DNA of 64,000 nt from Agapetus fuscipes. Lineage: Eukaryota; Arthropoda; Insecta; Trichoptera; Glossosomatidae. This document shows, in pieces, positions 12,519 through 22,232 of this stretch (positions are counted from its first letter, which is position 1; the number at the start of each line of letters is the position of its first letter). The notes beneath the pieces are model-generated. The model was not told the DNA's origin. It searched no databases and saw only the letters and a list, made by a program, of their open reading frames with translations. A program made the translations under genes and the position numbers. The DNA is taken from NCBI GenBank assembly GCA_951799405.1, contig OX637332.1:11661001-11725000 (forward strand), written 5' to 3'.

Positions 12519-12924
12519 TTCTAATCTAATCTATTATATTTTTTAGTGTTGATCTGTTAACACAGTGAAAGTCCATTTTTTTAATATTTAAAAAATTGAA
12601 AATGTTCGAGCAAAAACAAAACGAATAAAGTGAATTAAAACCATGTTTACCATTTCAATTTTTTAAATATTTAATCTAATCTAATCTAAGTTTCAGAGAT
12701 ATGTTACATTGGAGATTCACATAACATGCATTCTCACATCCAGACACGTACAAGTTCGGGCTTGCACATGCCGCATGTGAACCTACAACATAAAAACCAA
12801 ATCTCATATGGACATACACCCTGCAACTCTTGCCGTCCTTCCCTGAGACAGGGGTGGCATTGGCAAAGTGAACCATTTTTACAGCATGGGTGGTCAGCTG
12901 CATACCAACCTATAGTCAAGGAAC
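12519..12924 (-). mobile_element. family D copy, itself interrupted by a Penelope end
   Basis: Tail repeats lie at 12519-12534 and resume at 12672 (TCTAATCTAATCTAAG), followed by a well-preserved body and head ending near GTCAAGGAAC. The 12546-12673 Penelope fragment sits inside the tail. A 75-codon minus frame (12676-12903) recurs in the 13.6-kb copy but not in most others, so it is probably not coding. Confidence 0.75.
12546..12673 (+). mobile_element. Penelope-like terminal fragment, partly palindromic
   Basis: The left part (GTGTTGATCTGTTAACACAG) is the reverse complement of the block at 41.87-41.90 kb. The right part carries GAATAAAGTGAATTAAAACC in plus orientation. Penelope ends are therefore joined head to head with almost no interior. 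Confidence 0.6.
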
Positions 12925-12930
12925 GGTCAA

Positions 12931-13045
12931 GGTGATCGGTCTTTTGTAAACGTATATGAATTGTTCAACCCATATATATATTTTAGTGCTATGCCGGGAT
13001 CCGAATCCACGACTTGCCATTTACGAGACCGAAGCACTAACCAGT
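12931..13045 (-). mobile_element. SINE family C, right part of the interrupted copy
   Basis: Continues at GGTGATCGGTC, then TTCAACCC, and reaches the tRNA-like head (GGGATCCGAATCCACGAC). That head is truncated before its A-box end. Confidence 0.65.
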
Positions 13046-13605
13046 ATTTTACCGCTCTTAATTAAAATTGAAATCATACAACATTTTCAGAATGTCATTG
13101 AGTCTCAAGGCTATATCTTACGAAATAAAATGCAATAAATTCTTCAAATATTTTTTTTTCAATTGCAGAAAACGCGGCACAAGATATTTGAAATGCAAGC
13201 AATCTAAGTGACATTCAATACATTTGACTGTAGGCGCTGTTTTATAAGACGAATAAAATGTCGCGCCAGCATTGAAAGAATAGTCCTGTAGAAGGCAGCG
13301 ATGACTGGTATTTATAGAATTTTATTTCGAAAAACACCTTAGGAAATGCAAAAAGCTTTCCATGTCGCAATTTAAAAGGAAATTTTCTTTGAAAACACTT
13401 TGACGCGGCGAGTTACGTGACAGCGGCGCGAATGAAGACATCTAGCGGCAGTGTATGCGATGAAACCAAATAAAGTAAGTATTCAGCTGATATCAAACAC
13501 TTTTTAACTTCTTTATTTTAGAAAAATTGTAAATTTTCATCAAAAGCATCAAAAAAATACATTCGCATTTTGGAATTTATTATGTTTTATTCAACTTTTA
13601 TAGTG
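13046..13605. other. unclassified sequence
   Basis: Mixed composition with a CG-containing stretch near 13405-13460. No gene or dispersed family recognised. Confidence 0.35.
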
Positions 13606-13866
13606 GATCTAATCTAATCTAATCTAATCTAAGTTGCAAAGATATGTTACATTGGAGATTCACATTACATGCATTCTCACAACCAGACACGTACAAGTTC
13701 GCGCTTGCACATGCCTCATGTGAACCTACAACATAAAAACCAAATCTCAAATGGACATACACCCTGCAACTCTTGCCGTCCTTCCCTGAGACAGGGGTGA
13801 CATTGGCAAAGTGAACCATTTTTACAGCATGGGTGGTCAGCCGCATACCAACCTATAAGTCAAGGA
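13606..13866 (-). mobile_element. family D repeat copy, well preserved
   Basis: Four or more TAATC units, then the complete body and head ending GTCAAGGAAC. By eye it is nearly identical to the 12.67-12.92 kb copy, suggesting the same subfamily. Confidence 0.8.
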
Positions 13867-13950
13867 ACACACACACACGACAAATTACATTTTGTGGATG
13901 AAAAGGGATAATAAAATTGAGTTGTGATTTTGTTATGAGATCATTAACTA

Positions 13951-14076
13951 CCATATCTAAAGTGGTCGAAGTAAGGCCGGCTCCCTTACCTGTAAAAGAA
14001 GATAGGTTCCAATCGCCACATGCGAAACCTTCGGCGAAAACTCGGCAAGAAGTTGGGCTATATGTGTTGCTTAGTA
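13951..14076 (+). mobile_element. SINE family A, 3' half
   Basis: Contains AAGTGGTCGAAGTAAGGCCG, CTCCCTTACCTGTAAAA, AATCGCCACATGCGAAACC and CTATATGTGT, the distal half of family A. The tRNA head is absent. Confidence 0.65.
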
Positions 14077-14454
14077 GCGTTTTTCATGCAGAAGACATGT
14101 AATGAGAATGATAATATAAAACTCATTTCCGTAGAAAAAAAATAAACAGAAATTTCTTCAACAGAAACATTAAATAAGGTAAAGATGGAAGGGTGTAAAG
14201 TGAAGTTCAAATAAAATGGGAGATATTGGATTTGATAATAATTAAATAGAAAATAAAAAAGGATGAGAAGACAATCTGCGTGAGACATTCTTAAAAGAAC
14301 GGCGACCGATTGACAGCAAAAAACGGTTTCAAAAATCTTTTCTCAAATTTTAAATTACGGAATGAAATGAATTCAGATACAAACCTTAAAATTAAGGGCG
14401 AACGCATGGCTATCGGAACCAAATTGGACATGAAGAAAAAAAACATTTCCAGAG

Positions 14455-14671
14455 CAATACAATTCGTACAGTATGTAGCTCTGCTCGTATTCCATGCCGA
14501 GAGCTCGGGTTCGAATCCCACCAAGGGCGTCTGAAATGATTTCCCGTTTCTTCGTTTATTTTAAGACCAAAATAAAATACCGGTAAGGCTTCACAAGAAC
14601 TGGTTATCAGCCCCTTGGGAGCTGAAAAACTGCCACTTCAACTAAAGTGGTTGACGCAAGCCTGCCCCCTT
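14455..14671 (+). mobile_element. SINE family A, 5' part of an interrupted copy
   Basis: The tRNA-like head has a good B box (GGGTTCGAATCCC) and a degraded A box. The body runs to GCCCCCT, where family D is inserted. The rest resumes at 14922. Confidence 0.7.
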
Positions 14672-14916
14672 CTATAATCAAAGTGTCAAATATATATTAA
14701 CATTTAAAGCTCATATCAAATGCATGCCCACAAACAAACACGTGTAGTTCGTGCTTACAAATGCTAAATATGTACTTACAAATAAAATCCAAACCTCAAA
14801 TGAACATAAACCCTTAAACTTTTGCCGGCCTCCCGTGACACAGGGGGGACATTCGCAAAATGAACCATTTTTTACAGTATGGGTGGTCAGCCTCATCCCA
14901 ACCTATAAGTCAAGGA
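14672..14916 (-). mobile_element. family D copy inserted in SINE A
   Basis: Body and head are clear (GGTGGTCAGCCTCATCCCAAC, ending GTCAAGGAAT). Flanking sequence on both sides belongs to one SINE A copy. Confidence 0.75.
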
Positions 14917-14921
14917 ATATT

Positions 14922-14963
14922 CCTGTAAAAATGAATAGGTTCCTCATATGTGTAGCTTAGTAG
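14922..14963 (+). mobile_element. SINE family A, 3' remainder
   Basis: CTGTAAAAATGAATAGGTTC followed by ATATGTGTAGCTTAG, the family A 3' end, with a small internal deletion. Confidence 0.6.
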
Positions 14964-15039
14964 TATAGCGACTCACAAAAAATGCTGAATGATCTTTTCA
15001 GCCGGCTAAATCTTTTACCGCAGTTGAATATATCGGCTA

Positions 15040-15250
15040 GGTGGCTCAACAACTGAGTAAGTATACAGTAATATGGAAGTCGTCGTCTCGTTTTGCTTTG
15101 GGGTTCCCTCGCTATCAACCCTTCCCGGCTTCCGTTTCCTCCCCCACAACTCTTGGACCCTTCCGGCGCCGTGCGAAGGTCACAGCCTCCCACAGAACCT
15201 GCCGACTGCTTCTCTCTGGAGTTTTCAATTAACTTTGCCAGCGTAATCAA
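15040..15250. other. GC-rich unclassified block
   Basis: Much more GC-rich than the neighbourhood, with frames open on both strands (60-98 codons) and no recognised domain. It matches none of the families here. It could be a conserved non-coding element, an exon remnant or an unidentified transposon piece. Confidence 0.3.
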
Positions 15251-15501
15251 CAATCGGCCGCGATACCAGAATTGAAAATCAAGCCGGTCCTTATTGGAAA
15301 ACTTCCCATTTTATCGACATAATATCTACATCTATGCTTGCTTGTTGTTTACTCAAAGACTTCGTGGAATCTAGCTTACATTTATGTAGGTATTATTATT
15401 GTTTTCAATATTTTTAAATACTTGTGTATAACTCATGTTTGTATAAATAAGATTTCAACCACTGACGATATCGTAAATAGTTTCCCTAATGTTAAAAAAA
15501 C

Positions 15502-15770
15502 TGTCCGGTGCTTTGTCTAGTGGGTAACGATCCATACTTATAATCTTAAGACGGTGGGTTCAATTCTGAAAGAAACACTTTTTTTTTAATGTACTCTTCG
15601 CCGGGTAAAAAAATCCCTCTACCTTTACCAAATACCAATCAGCATAAGCGCATCCAGTTTTAGAGCAATTGGGCTTTGCTTGAAAATTAGCGCTTTCCCT
15701 AACGATGGAAAAACTCTTCGAAGCCTCTTAAAGTGAGTTTCAAACAAGAACAGTGCTCAAGAAATTAACA
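15502..15770 (+). mobile_element. SINE family C copy, nearly full length
   Basis: The tRNA-like head starts GTCCGGTGCTTTGTCTAGTG and has B box GGTGGGTTCAATTCTG. The body contains CAATTGGGCTTTGCTTGA and AGCGCTTTCCCTAACGA. The 3' end reads ACAGTGCTCAAGAAAT. Confidence 0.7.
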
Positions 15771-16668
15771 ATCGCGAGTATATTATATACAAAAATAAAA
15801 TTATTTCAATCGAAACCAGAAATATAAAGTATTTATTTAAAATCTTTGTCGATTCATTTACCCTTAAACCAATGCTTTATTTTATTTTTTTCTGAATGTA
15901 TGTCTATATTAGATTAATTATTGTTCCAGATAACATTAAATGATCAACGTTCAAGTTTTACTATTTTGAAATTATGTGAATCTATTGATATTAAGGAATG
16001 AACGAAATTTTCAAAAGAAAGCTATTATAGAATGAATTTACTTTAGTGTGAACCAGAATTTATCTAATCCTGGAAAAAGAACCTTGAAAACACAGTAAAA
16101 TTATAAGGAAAGATAGAGAAAAGTATATCTGAAATAGATTGCTGAAATTCTGAAAAAAATCGATATACAAAGCGAATGTAATAGAAGAAAATGTATGCAA
16201 AGGTTACGGATATAAAAGAATTGAAAGAGGATAGGAAATATTTACAAAAAAACATTGTTGTTAAAATATATGTGTATTTAATATGTAATTTGTTCAAAAA
16301 ACAAAAAAATAATAATAATAAAATGGAGGCAAATCTGAGGCCCTGACCACTCATAGCGGAATGGCGACAGAGTTTACAGTTACATTTATTTTCATAAATT
16401 GGAAAACTAACACTTTTGAGCGCAGACTATTCACCTTACTTGTAAAAATAAATATGTCAAAGCTTCCACTACAACAAACACCAGGTTCAGTAGGATCATA
16501 ATCGTTGTATGTGTATGTCTGTTTACAAAGACACACAACACCCATGCACCTACAGCGTTACATAGTACCTGGTATTAGTATTGTGAGGGTCATCAATTAA
16601 TTAATGTTCTTGACGTGCTAAGTGAAGCACTAACTATTGCTGAACGCATGCAAACATGGTCCATGGCT
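15771..16668. other. unclassified AT-rich sequence
   Basis: No repeat family or gene recognised. A 96-codon minus frame (16064-16354) is rich in F, Y and I, as expected by chance in AT-rich DNA. Confidence 0.35.
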
Positions 16669-16920
16669 ACTTGACTTACAGGTTGGTATGAGTTTGACCA
16701 CCCATAAAGTAAAAAAAAATCAATTCTGCCAATGTCACCTCTTTTTAATGAAATCACGGTGAGAGTTGCAGAATTTTATTCGTCTTAGGTTTAGTTTATT
16801 TTTTTGTAAATACGCATAAAGTATGCTAAAGCGTGGACTTACACGTGTTTGTTTATGTTTGAAATCTAGTTTAAATCATGAGAAGTGATAATTTATGTTT
16901 CTGACTTAGATTTTAGATTT
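16669..16920 (+). mobile_element. family D copy, diverged
   Basis: Head CTTGACTTACAGGTTGGTAT, GCCAATGTCACC and CACGTGTTTGTTTATG are readable. The copy ends in a degraded GACTTAGATTTTAGATT tail. Confidence 0.7.
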
Positions 16921-17589
16921 ATAGATGTACAGGTACCGCAAATGAATCGATTTTAAACATTAATAATATAAACTTTTCTGCAAAATTACACTCAAGTTTT
17001 ATTCTCATGTATAAACCTAGGACAAGCGAAAAACATATGAGAAGTATTTTAAGCGCAGATAATTCTTTTTTTCTTGAGAAAAAAAACAACAAAAATATTG
17101 TTTTAATTTTACTTTCTTTCATAAAACACCAACATTCACTTTAAAAACTATCCCAAACTTAAATTGTAATAGTTTACTTCAAGTAAAATACATTATTTTT
17201 AGGAACTTACATGCGTCATATTTGATAAGAACAATCTCAAAAAAATGCCACTTGCACTATATTCCATCACATATATGGTAAAAACAGAACCTCTACATTG
17301 AGGGGGATACAGTAAATTCTCGTAGTCTTGCAGTTCTCTACTCTGCCCTGCCCTGCCTCCACAGCCCCTGCAGCTTCGGTCGGCTAAAGTTTGCATAGGC
17401 CGAGGGCATAATATGCGCCTACTTCGTCTGTCTCTTTAATATTTGATATTTGAACCTTGCACACAAAAAGGAATGCTATTTTTCAACGTTGAGGTAGGAT
17501 AGAAGAAAAATAATGTTTTGATCCAATCACCTTTTCATAGAGGGATAAATGTACTTGTTATTTATTTTAAACATACACTTTATCCTAAG

Positions 17590-17758
17590 AGCTAGTTGCT
17601 TTAGCAATAAGTATCGAAATATCGAAAAAAAATAGTTTTTGGTTTAAAATTTTAATATACCTGATGATGGTCTGTAAACTGCAATGTGCCGAAAACTTTT
17701 GAAATCTGCATTCTTTGCAATAATAATTGAAAAGAAAACAGTGTTTCAAACATGGAAG
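17590..17758 (+). mobile_element. Penelope-like 3' end fragment
   Basis: AT-rich sequence with a hammerhead-like fold at 17655-17705, followed by a sequence resembling Penelope termini (AGAAAACAGTGTTTCAAACA). No coding part remains. The Tc1-type MITE begins immediately to the right. Confidence 0.5.
17655..17705 (+). ncRNA. hammerhead-ribozyme-like motif with canonical core
   Basis: Core CTGATGA, one T, then GGT paired with GCC across a long loop, then GAAA. This is the same layout as the other Penelope-end motifs in the window, but with the standard CUGAUGA box. Helices I and III are poorly formed, so it may be a decayed ribozyme. Confidence 0.4.
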
Positions 17759-18316
17759 TACACCCCCGGACAAAAAAAATTACGAGTCCAAAAAAAAAAC
17801 TAAAATTGACATATAATGAATTATTCTTGATATTTAATTACTTTTTTTGTATTTTTTGACATATGTGATGACTACTCCTTACTTCAAGGTTAAAATAAAA
17901 ATTCTTACTCATGAATTGTAGTTAGAAATTGGCATTATATATAAGGTATCAGATTACCCGAAAATTAGAAATCCATAACGGTTCATTTAAGGTCCAGTGT
18001 TTGTGATGGAATAATAAAAGACATGTTTTTTTAAAATAAATATTAAAGAAGTAGGTTCGTATCGCTTTATTTAAAATTTTTAAAATTTAAAGTATGTAAA
18101 GTATTTAAAATTTAAACATATTTATAAAATTTTAAAATATTTAATACTTAGTGAATTCACCTTTATTTTTTATAACAAAATTAAGGACACTATGTGTCCT
18201 TAATTTATCAAACAAAAGAAAGAGGTATCGATACAGGATTTCTTAGAAAAAGGGTTCAGTAAAGTCAAGCGATGCGTTAGCAGGTAAACTCGTAATTTTT
18301 TTTGTCCGGCGGTGTA
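17759..18316. mobile_element. Tc1/mariner-type MITE
   Basis: A 554-bp element flanked by TA dinucleotides (17759-17760 and 18315-18316). The left terminus is CACCCCCGGACAAAAAAAAT, running on into TACGAGT. The right terminus is its inverse apart from about one base. The CACxGCCGGAC-type terminus and TA target are typical of Tc1/mariner elements. The interior has no transposase frame and includes a perfect palindromic arm pair (TTAAGGACAC / GTGTCCTTAA), so the element is non-autonomous. Confidence 0.8.
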
Positions 18317-18488
18317 TATTCAATGGAAGGGCTATGAATGTGATTTAGTACCAATCGACACGATGCAACGTCTTTGACGCTATACATCGTTAATAGAGCT
18401 GTCTCGCTCACGACATATGAAATATTTTTGTTATTTTCTATGTAAGCAACGTGTCTCTACTATGGAGTTATAAAGAAAAAATGATTTA

Positions 18489-18696
18489 AAAAATTATAAA
18501 AAACACAGAGTTTTATTTTCACAATTGAGTTTTTATTTCCACCTCAAGTACTTTCGACTTATTCACGTCATTATCAAGAGGATACTAAATTACAAAAATT
18601 GACAAGACAAATACCATAGAGAAATAAAATAAAAATAATGATTTAGGTACGACAAATAGGTACAATAAGGAAATGACACATAATATAATTACAAAT
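18489..18696 (-). repeat. Penelope left inverted terminal repeat
   Basis: Reverse complement of about 21775-21990, almost base for base. It holds an inverted copy of the hammerhead-like motif (18542-18581, minus strand). The ATG at 18673 lies inside it, so the repeat overlaps the coding start. Confidence 0.8.
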
Positions 18697-20253
18697 TATA
18701 TAAACCTGAAATCAAATCTGAAAAGTGATACGGCATTAAACATCCTTAAGAAGTCCAAAATTATGTGGATCAAAAGTGAGATAAAAAGCGCATACATAAA
18801 AATGAATATCTTAAGAACATATGTCAAAATATTACACACTAATCTCGCGTCTACCTTACACCCCGTGGAATGGCACATTTTGGACGATAATATATATGAG
18901 AGTCTAGCTCTATTTGCCAAACAAAAGAAACAAAAGTTGGATACTAAAATAAACAAACTAAAATTGACCCAAATAAAAAAACTTTCAGATAACAAACCAC
19001 CACCTGTAGTAAATTTCTATAAAAAATTTGTAAACATGTCAAACATCACATTCGATAAAGAAGAAGTGTCAGTTTTAAATATGGGCCCAAAATTTAACAT
19101 AACTAAAAACAATGATTCTCGAAGCTCCGATATTCTACGTAGTGACCTAGAAGTAGCTATTAATACAAGTAACTTCACCAATAATAATTTTCTCAAACAT
19201 AAATGTGCAAACTATATATCTAATGATATTCAAAAAAGAAAAAATAATTCTAACAACAGTAATCATCAAATAGTTAACACCATAAAAAGTATTAAATGTA
19301 AAACTACAAAAAATAACGTAATCTTGACTCGTGCAGATAAAGGGAATTCCATAGTTGCTATTAACAAACCGGATTATATTGCTAAACTTGAAGAAGTCAT
19401 CATATCAGACAAGTGTAAAACTCTCCCTAGAGACCCTACTACCAAGTACCAAGGAAAAATCAGGGATTACCTCAACAATAGCAACTTCTCTGAATCTACA
19501 AAAAAAGGACTACTTATGAAGAATCCAGCATCACCATTACTATATGGTTTAATGAAGCTCCATAAACCTGGACATCCAGCTAGGCCAGTGGTCTCCTACA
19601 TAAAAGCCCCAGCTGTAAATATAGCCAAATATTTGAACCATATTATTCCAAACCTTATTAAATTCACCCCAACATTTGGCATAAAAAATTCAATTGAACT
19701 TACTAAAAAACTGTCCACCCTTACTCCACCTACTAACTCCATCCTTGTATCTTTTGATGTTCAAAATTTATTCACTAACATTCCTGTTAACGAAGTAATA
19801 GACATATTGAAAGTCAAATTAGATCATAAGAATGTGGATCTAACAGAAAAAACACAAATTTTAGACCTGTCCACTCTATGTATGGACCAAAATTATTTTA
19901 AATTTAATAACAATTTCTATCAAATTTTAAACTCTCTTCCAATGGGAAATCAATTGTCACCTCTTTTTGCTGAATTATATATGGACTATTTTGAAAATTA
20001 TTTGTTTAAATCAAAAAACACCCTTTTAAACTGTATTTCTTCTTATCATAGATATGTTGATGACATTTTGTGTGTATGGTCAGGAAGTATGAGACAATTG
20101 GACTTATTTCTTAATTATCTGAATTCATTAAACAAAAATTTAAAATTTACCATGGAAATAGGGATAAATAATACCTTAAACTTCCTAGACCTTAGTATTA
20201 ATATTGTGAACAATAAATTTAAATTCAGTGTATATAGAAAACCAACATACACG
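18673..20253 (+). pseudogene. Penelope reverse transcriptase, N-terminal part (split gene)
   Basis: The first 527 codons of the Penelope protein, which copies element RNA into DNA at a nicked target. A basic N-terminal region of about 200 residues is followed by RT blocks. These are LYGLMKLHKPGHPARPVVS (about 295-315), motif A FDVQNLFTNIP with D362, the PMGNQLSPLFAELYM block (about 433), catalytic YVDD at 461-464 and FLDLSINIVNNKF leading to YRKPTYT. The frame is open up to a 629-bp LTR inserted after codon 527. Reading past 20254 gives only LTR-derived residues. Removing the LTR and one ACGG duplication (633 bp) puts the rest at 20884 in the same frame. Confidence 0.85.
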
Positions 20254-20254
20254 G

Positions 20255-20883
20255 TGTTATGTTATTTTATAATAACATTGAAAGAACAATCCCGAAGTGT
20301 GCAGTGTATGTTTGTGAGCCGAACGGAGCCGAACGGTCACGGAAGCGGCCGAACTGCACCGTGTGAACTAATCGGGCCGTCGGTCATCAGTTCCCGGCGA
20401 GATGTGAAGTGAGTCAGACGTTAGCGACCAAGCACCAAGCGGTGCAGGAGGGGGCACTACGATGGAGCTCCCTTCCCCCCCATCTACTTGGATTTCCTGC
20501 CAGCAAGGCACCCGCCTTGTGGACCAGAGGCATAGGAGCGCCCACCCAGAGGCTCTCACGTGTGGAGGCGTCCACCTTGTGAACCACCGCTAGCCTGGGG
20601 CGCTGCCCCAGGCCTTCCGTTTAGAACTCCAGCCAACGGAATAGGGAGTGTTCTAGTGACAACCTGTAGGTCGTGCCAATCCCTAAATTCCCCTTTATCC
20701 CCATATTAGTAGATTAAATAAACCCTTATTTGTTCATGTCAAACTTATCTTTTAATTATAAAACCCTTCCCAAGATATAAGTAAGCAATACCAAAGAAAG
20801 AGCCCCACGCCCTGAGAGTGATGCTGATGAGAGCTAGCCGGATGTAAGTATCCTGGAAGATACCTTTCAATCTAAACATAACA
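20255..20883. mobile_element. solo LTR inserted in the Penelope ORF
   Basis: 629 bp starting TGTTATGTT and ending AACATAACA, flanked by direct 4-bp duplications ACGG (20251-20254 and 20884-20887). TG...CA ends and a 4-bp target duplication fit a Ty3/Gypsy-type LTR left by recombination between two LTRs. It is markedly more GC-rich than the host element. Near the end it has an AATAAA signal (about 20717) and a GTATC...GATAC hairpin. No internal retroviral-type sequence remains. It is unrelated to the LTRs at 42-48 kb. Confidence 0.85.
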
Positions 20884-21613
20884 ACGGACGCAATTATTCA
20901 TGCAACGTCTAACCATCCTATATCGCAAAAAATGGCTGTCTTTCATTCCTTAATTCATAGGCTGATTAACTTACCCCTCGAGAGGGAGGCTTTTAACCTG
21001 GAATTGAATACGATAAAGACTATAGCGTCAAATAATGGGTATAAAGAGGCCATTATTAATGACCTTTTACTATCTAAACAAAAAAAACTCATGTACCAAA
21101 AATATATTTACCCTCATTGTTTGGATAATGGTAAGGATCAGAAATGGAGAAGAATATTATATGTAGGGCAAGTGAGTACCAACCTTGGTCACTTAGTAAA
21201 AAATACCTTTAGTTGCGCCTATTATACCAACAGTAATATAGGTCAAATATTATTCAACAATAAGGATAAGATTGAACGTATGGATGGTGGGGGTGTATAT
21301 CGATTATCTTGTAATGACTGCAATTCCGTATATGTTGGACAAACTTCCAGATCTATAAATGTAAGGTTGAAAGAACATAAGAGGGCTTTTAGGGGTTTGT
21401 CTGGTTATTCGGAGATGGCGGACCACTGTATCGAAAATGACCACTCGTTCAATAATGACGGTGTCAGGGTTCTCCATTCCGGGCAGACAACTAATTGCCC
21501 TAGAAACTTTAGAAATCCACAAACATAAAAATTCTAATTCTTACAATTTGGTCAATGTCCAAATTCCTGCTGCCTCACCTTTGTTATTAACTAATTGTGC
21601 TTCTTTATCGTGA
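20884..21613 (+). pseudogene. Penelope protein, C-terminal part with GIY-YIG endonuclease
   Basis: Continues the Penelope frame after the LTR (TDAIIHATSNHP, then an ATG at 20932 that is internal, not a true start). A linker of about 130 residues leads to the endonuclease: GGVYRLSC, CNDC, VYVGQTSRS, the RLKEH block and EMADHC. One extra base near 21483-21488 shifts the frame after RVLHSG. The shifted frame continues with QLIALETLEIHKHK and NVQIPAASP to TGA at 21611-21613, matching the 0.4-kb fragment. The copy thus has two lesions. Total coding length would be about 770 residues, within the usual range for the family. Confidence 0.8.
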
Positions 21614-21619
21614 CTTATT

Positions 21620-21875
21620 AATTTAATTTCTCTACGGTTTTTGTTTTGTCAATTTTTAATATTGTAATTATAATATGTGTCATCTCATTATTGTACCTAT
21701 TTACATAAATTATTATTTTTATTTAGATTTCTCTATGGTTTGTTGTTTTGTCAATTTGTTATATCATTATATAATATTGTAATTATATTATGTGTCATTT
21801 CCTTATTGTACCTATTTGTCGTACCTAAATCATTATTTTTATTTTATTTCTCTATGGTATTTGTCTTGTCAATTT
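21620..21875 (+). repeat. tandem repeat in Penelope 3' region, ~100-118 bp unit
   Basis: About 2.5 imperfect copies, marked by TGTCAATTT at 21647, 21749 and 21867 and by TTGTAATTATA-TATGTGTCAT before the last two. The last unit runs into the inverted terminal repeat. Confidence 0.65.
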
Positions 21876-21990
21876 TTGTAATTTAGTATCCTCTTGATAA
21901 TGACGTGAATAAGTCGAAAGTACTTGAGGTGGAAATAAAAACTCAATTGTGAAAATAAAACTCTGTGTTTTTTATAATTTTTTATAATTA
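21775..21990 (+). repeat. Penelope right inverted terminal repeat
   Basis: Inverse of 18489-18696. Contains the hammerhead-like motif at 21890-21929. Confidence 0.8.
21890..21929 (+). ncRNA. hammerhead-ribozyme-like motif in Penelope terminal repeat
   Basis: Helix I CCTC/GAGG encloses core TTGATAA, one T, helix II GAC/GTC, GAAA and the palindrome AGTACT (possible dimer stem III), with a U at the cleavage position. Relative to CUGAUGA, positions 3 and 8 change from C and G to U and A, which keeps the pair. Hammerheads are established in Penelope-like elements; whether this version cleaves is unknown. Confidence 0.5.
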
Positions 21991-22113
21991 TTTATAAAAA
22001 TGAATTTTCACTGTGTGAATACACAAACTTTAAAAAGTCTACTTAAAAAATGATTTGTTTACGGTCATTAGTAAAAAAATAAATAATATATTACAGCAAA
22101 ATGAGGATATTAC

Positions 22114-22232
22114 TTACTTTACTTACTTACTTATTCAGCCACTTCTTATCCACTGCTGGACATAGGCCTCCCCCATATCTCTCCAGGCGTCTCTGTCCTG
22201 GGCTCTCTGCATCCAGTCACCAGCAACTCTTT
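22114..22232 (-). pseudogene. RTE-type LINE, 3' end fragment
   Basis: The minus strand reads DWMQRAQDRDAWRDMGEAYV, then QQWIRSG and a stop (22135-22137). This is the usual C-terminus of RTE-clade ORF2 proteins. A TAAG-type simple tail at 22112-22134 follows. Only about 30 codons remain. Confidence 0.75.

Larger units (their letters stand above)
18489..22015 (+). mobile_element. Penelope-like element, near full length
   Basis: A retroelement with reverse transcriptase and GIY-YIG domains between inverted terminal repeats of about 200 bp. It is broken by a solo LTR at 20255-20883 and by a frameshift near 21485. The right end reads TTTATAAAAATGAATTTTCA, similar to the terminal block at 41.87 kb. 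Confidence 0.85.

Noticed and set aside
12676..12903. 75-codon minus-strand frame recurring at 13619-13846
   Set aside because: Both lie in near-identical family D copies; other copies break the frame with indels and stops, so it is not a conserved gene.
13606..13632. Telomere-like TTAGA/TAATC repeats
   Set aside because: Not TTAGG, only a few units, and always at the tail of family D copies.
20368..20559. 63-codon minus-strand frame in the solo LTR
   Set aside because: A by-product of GC-rich LTR sequence; LTRs of this type do not encode proteins.
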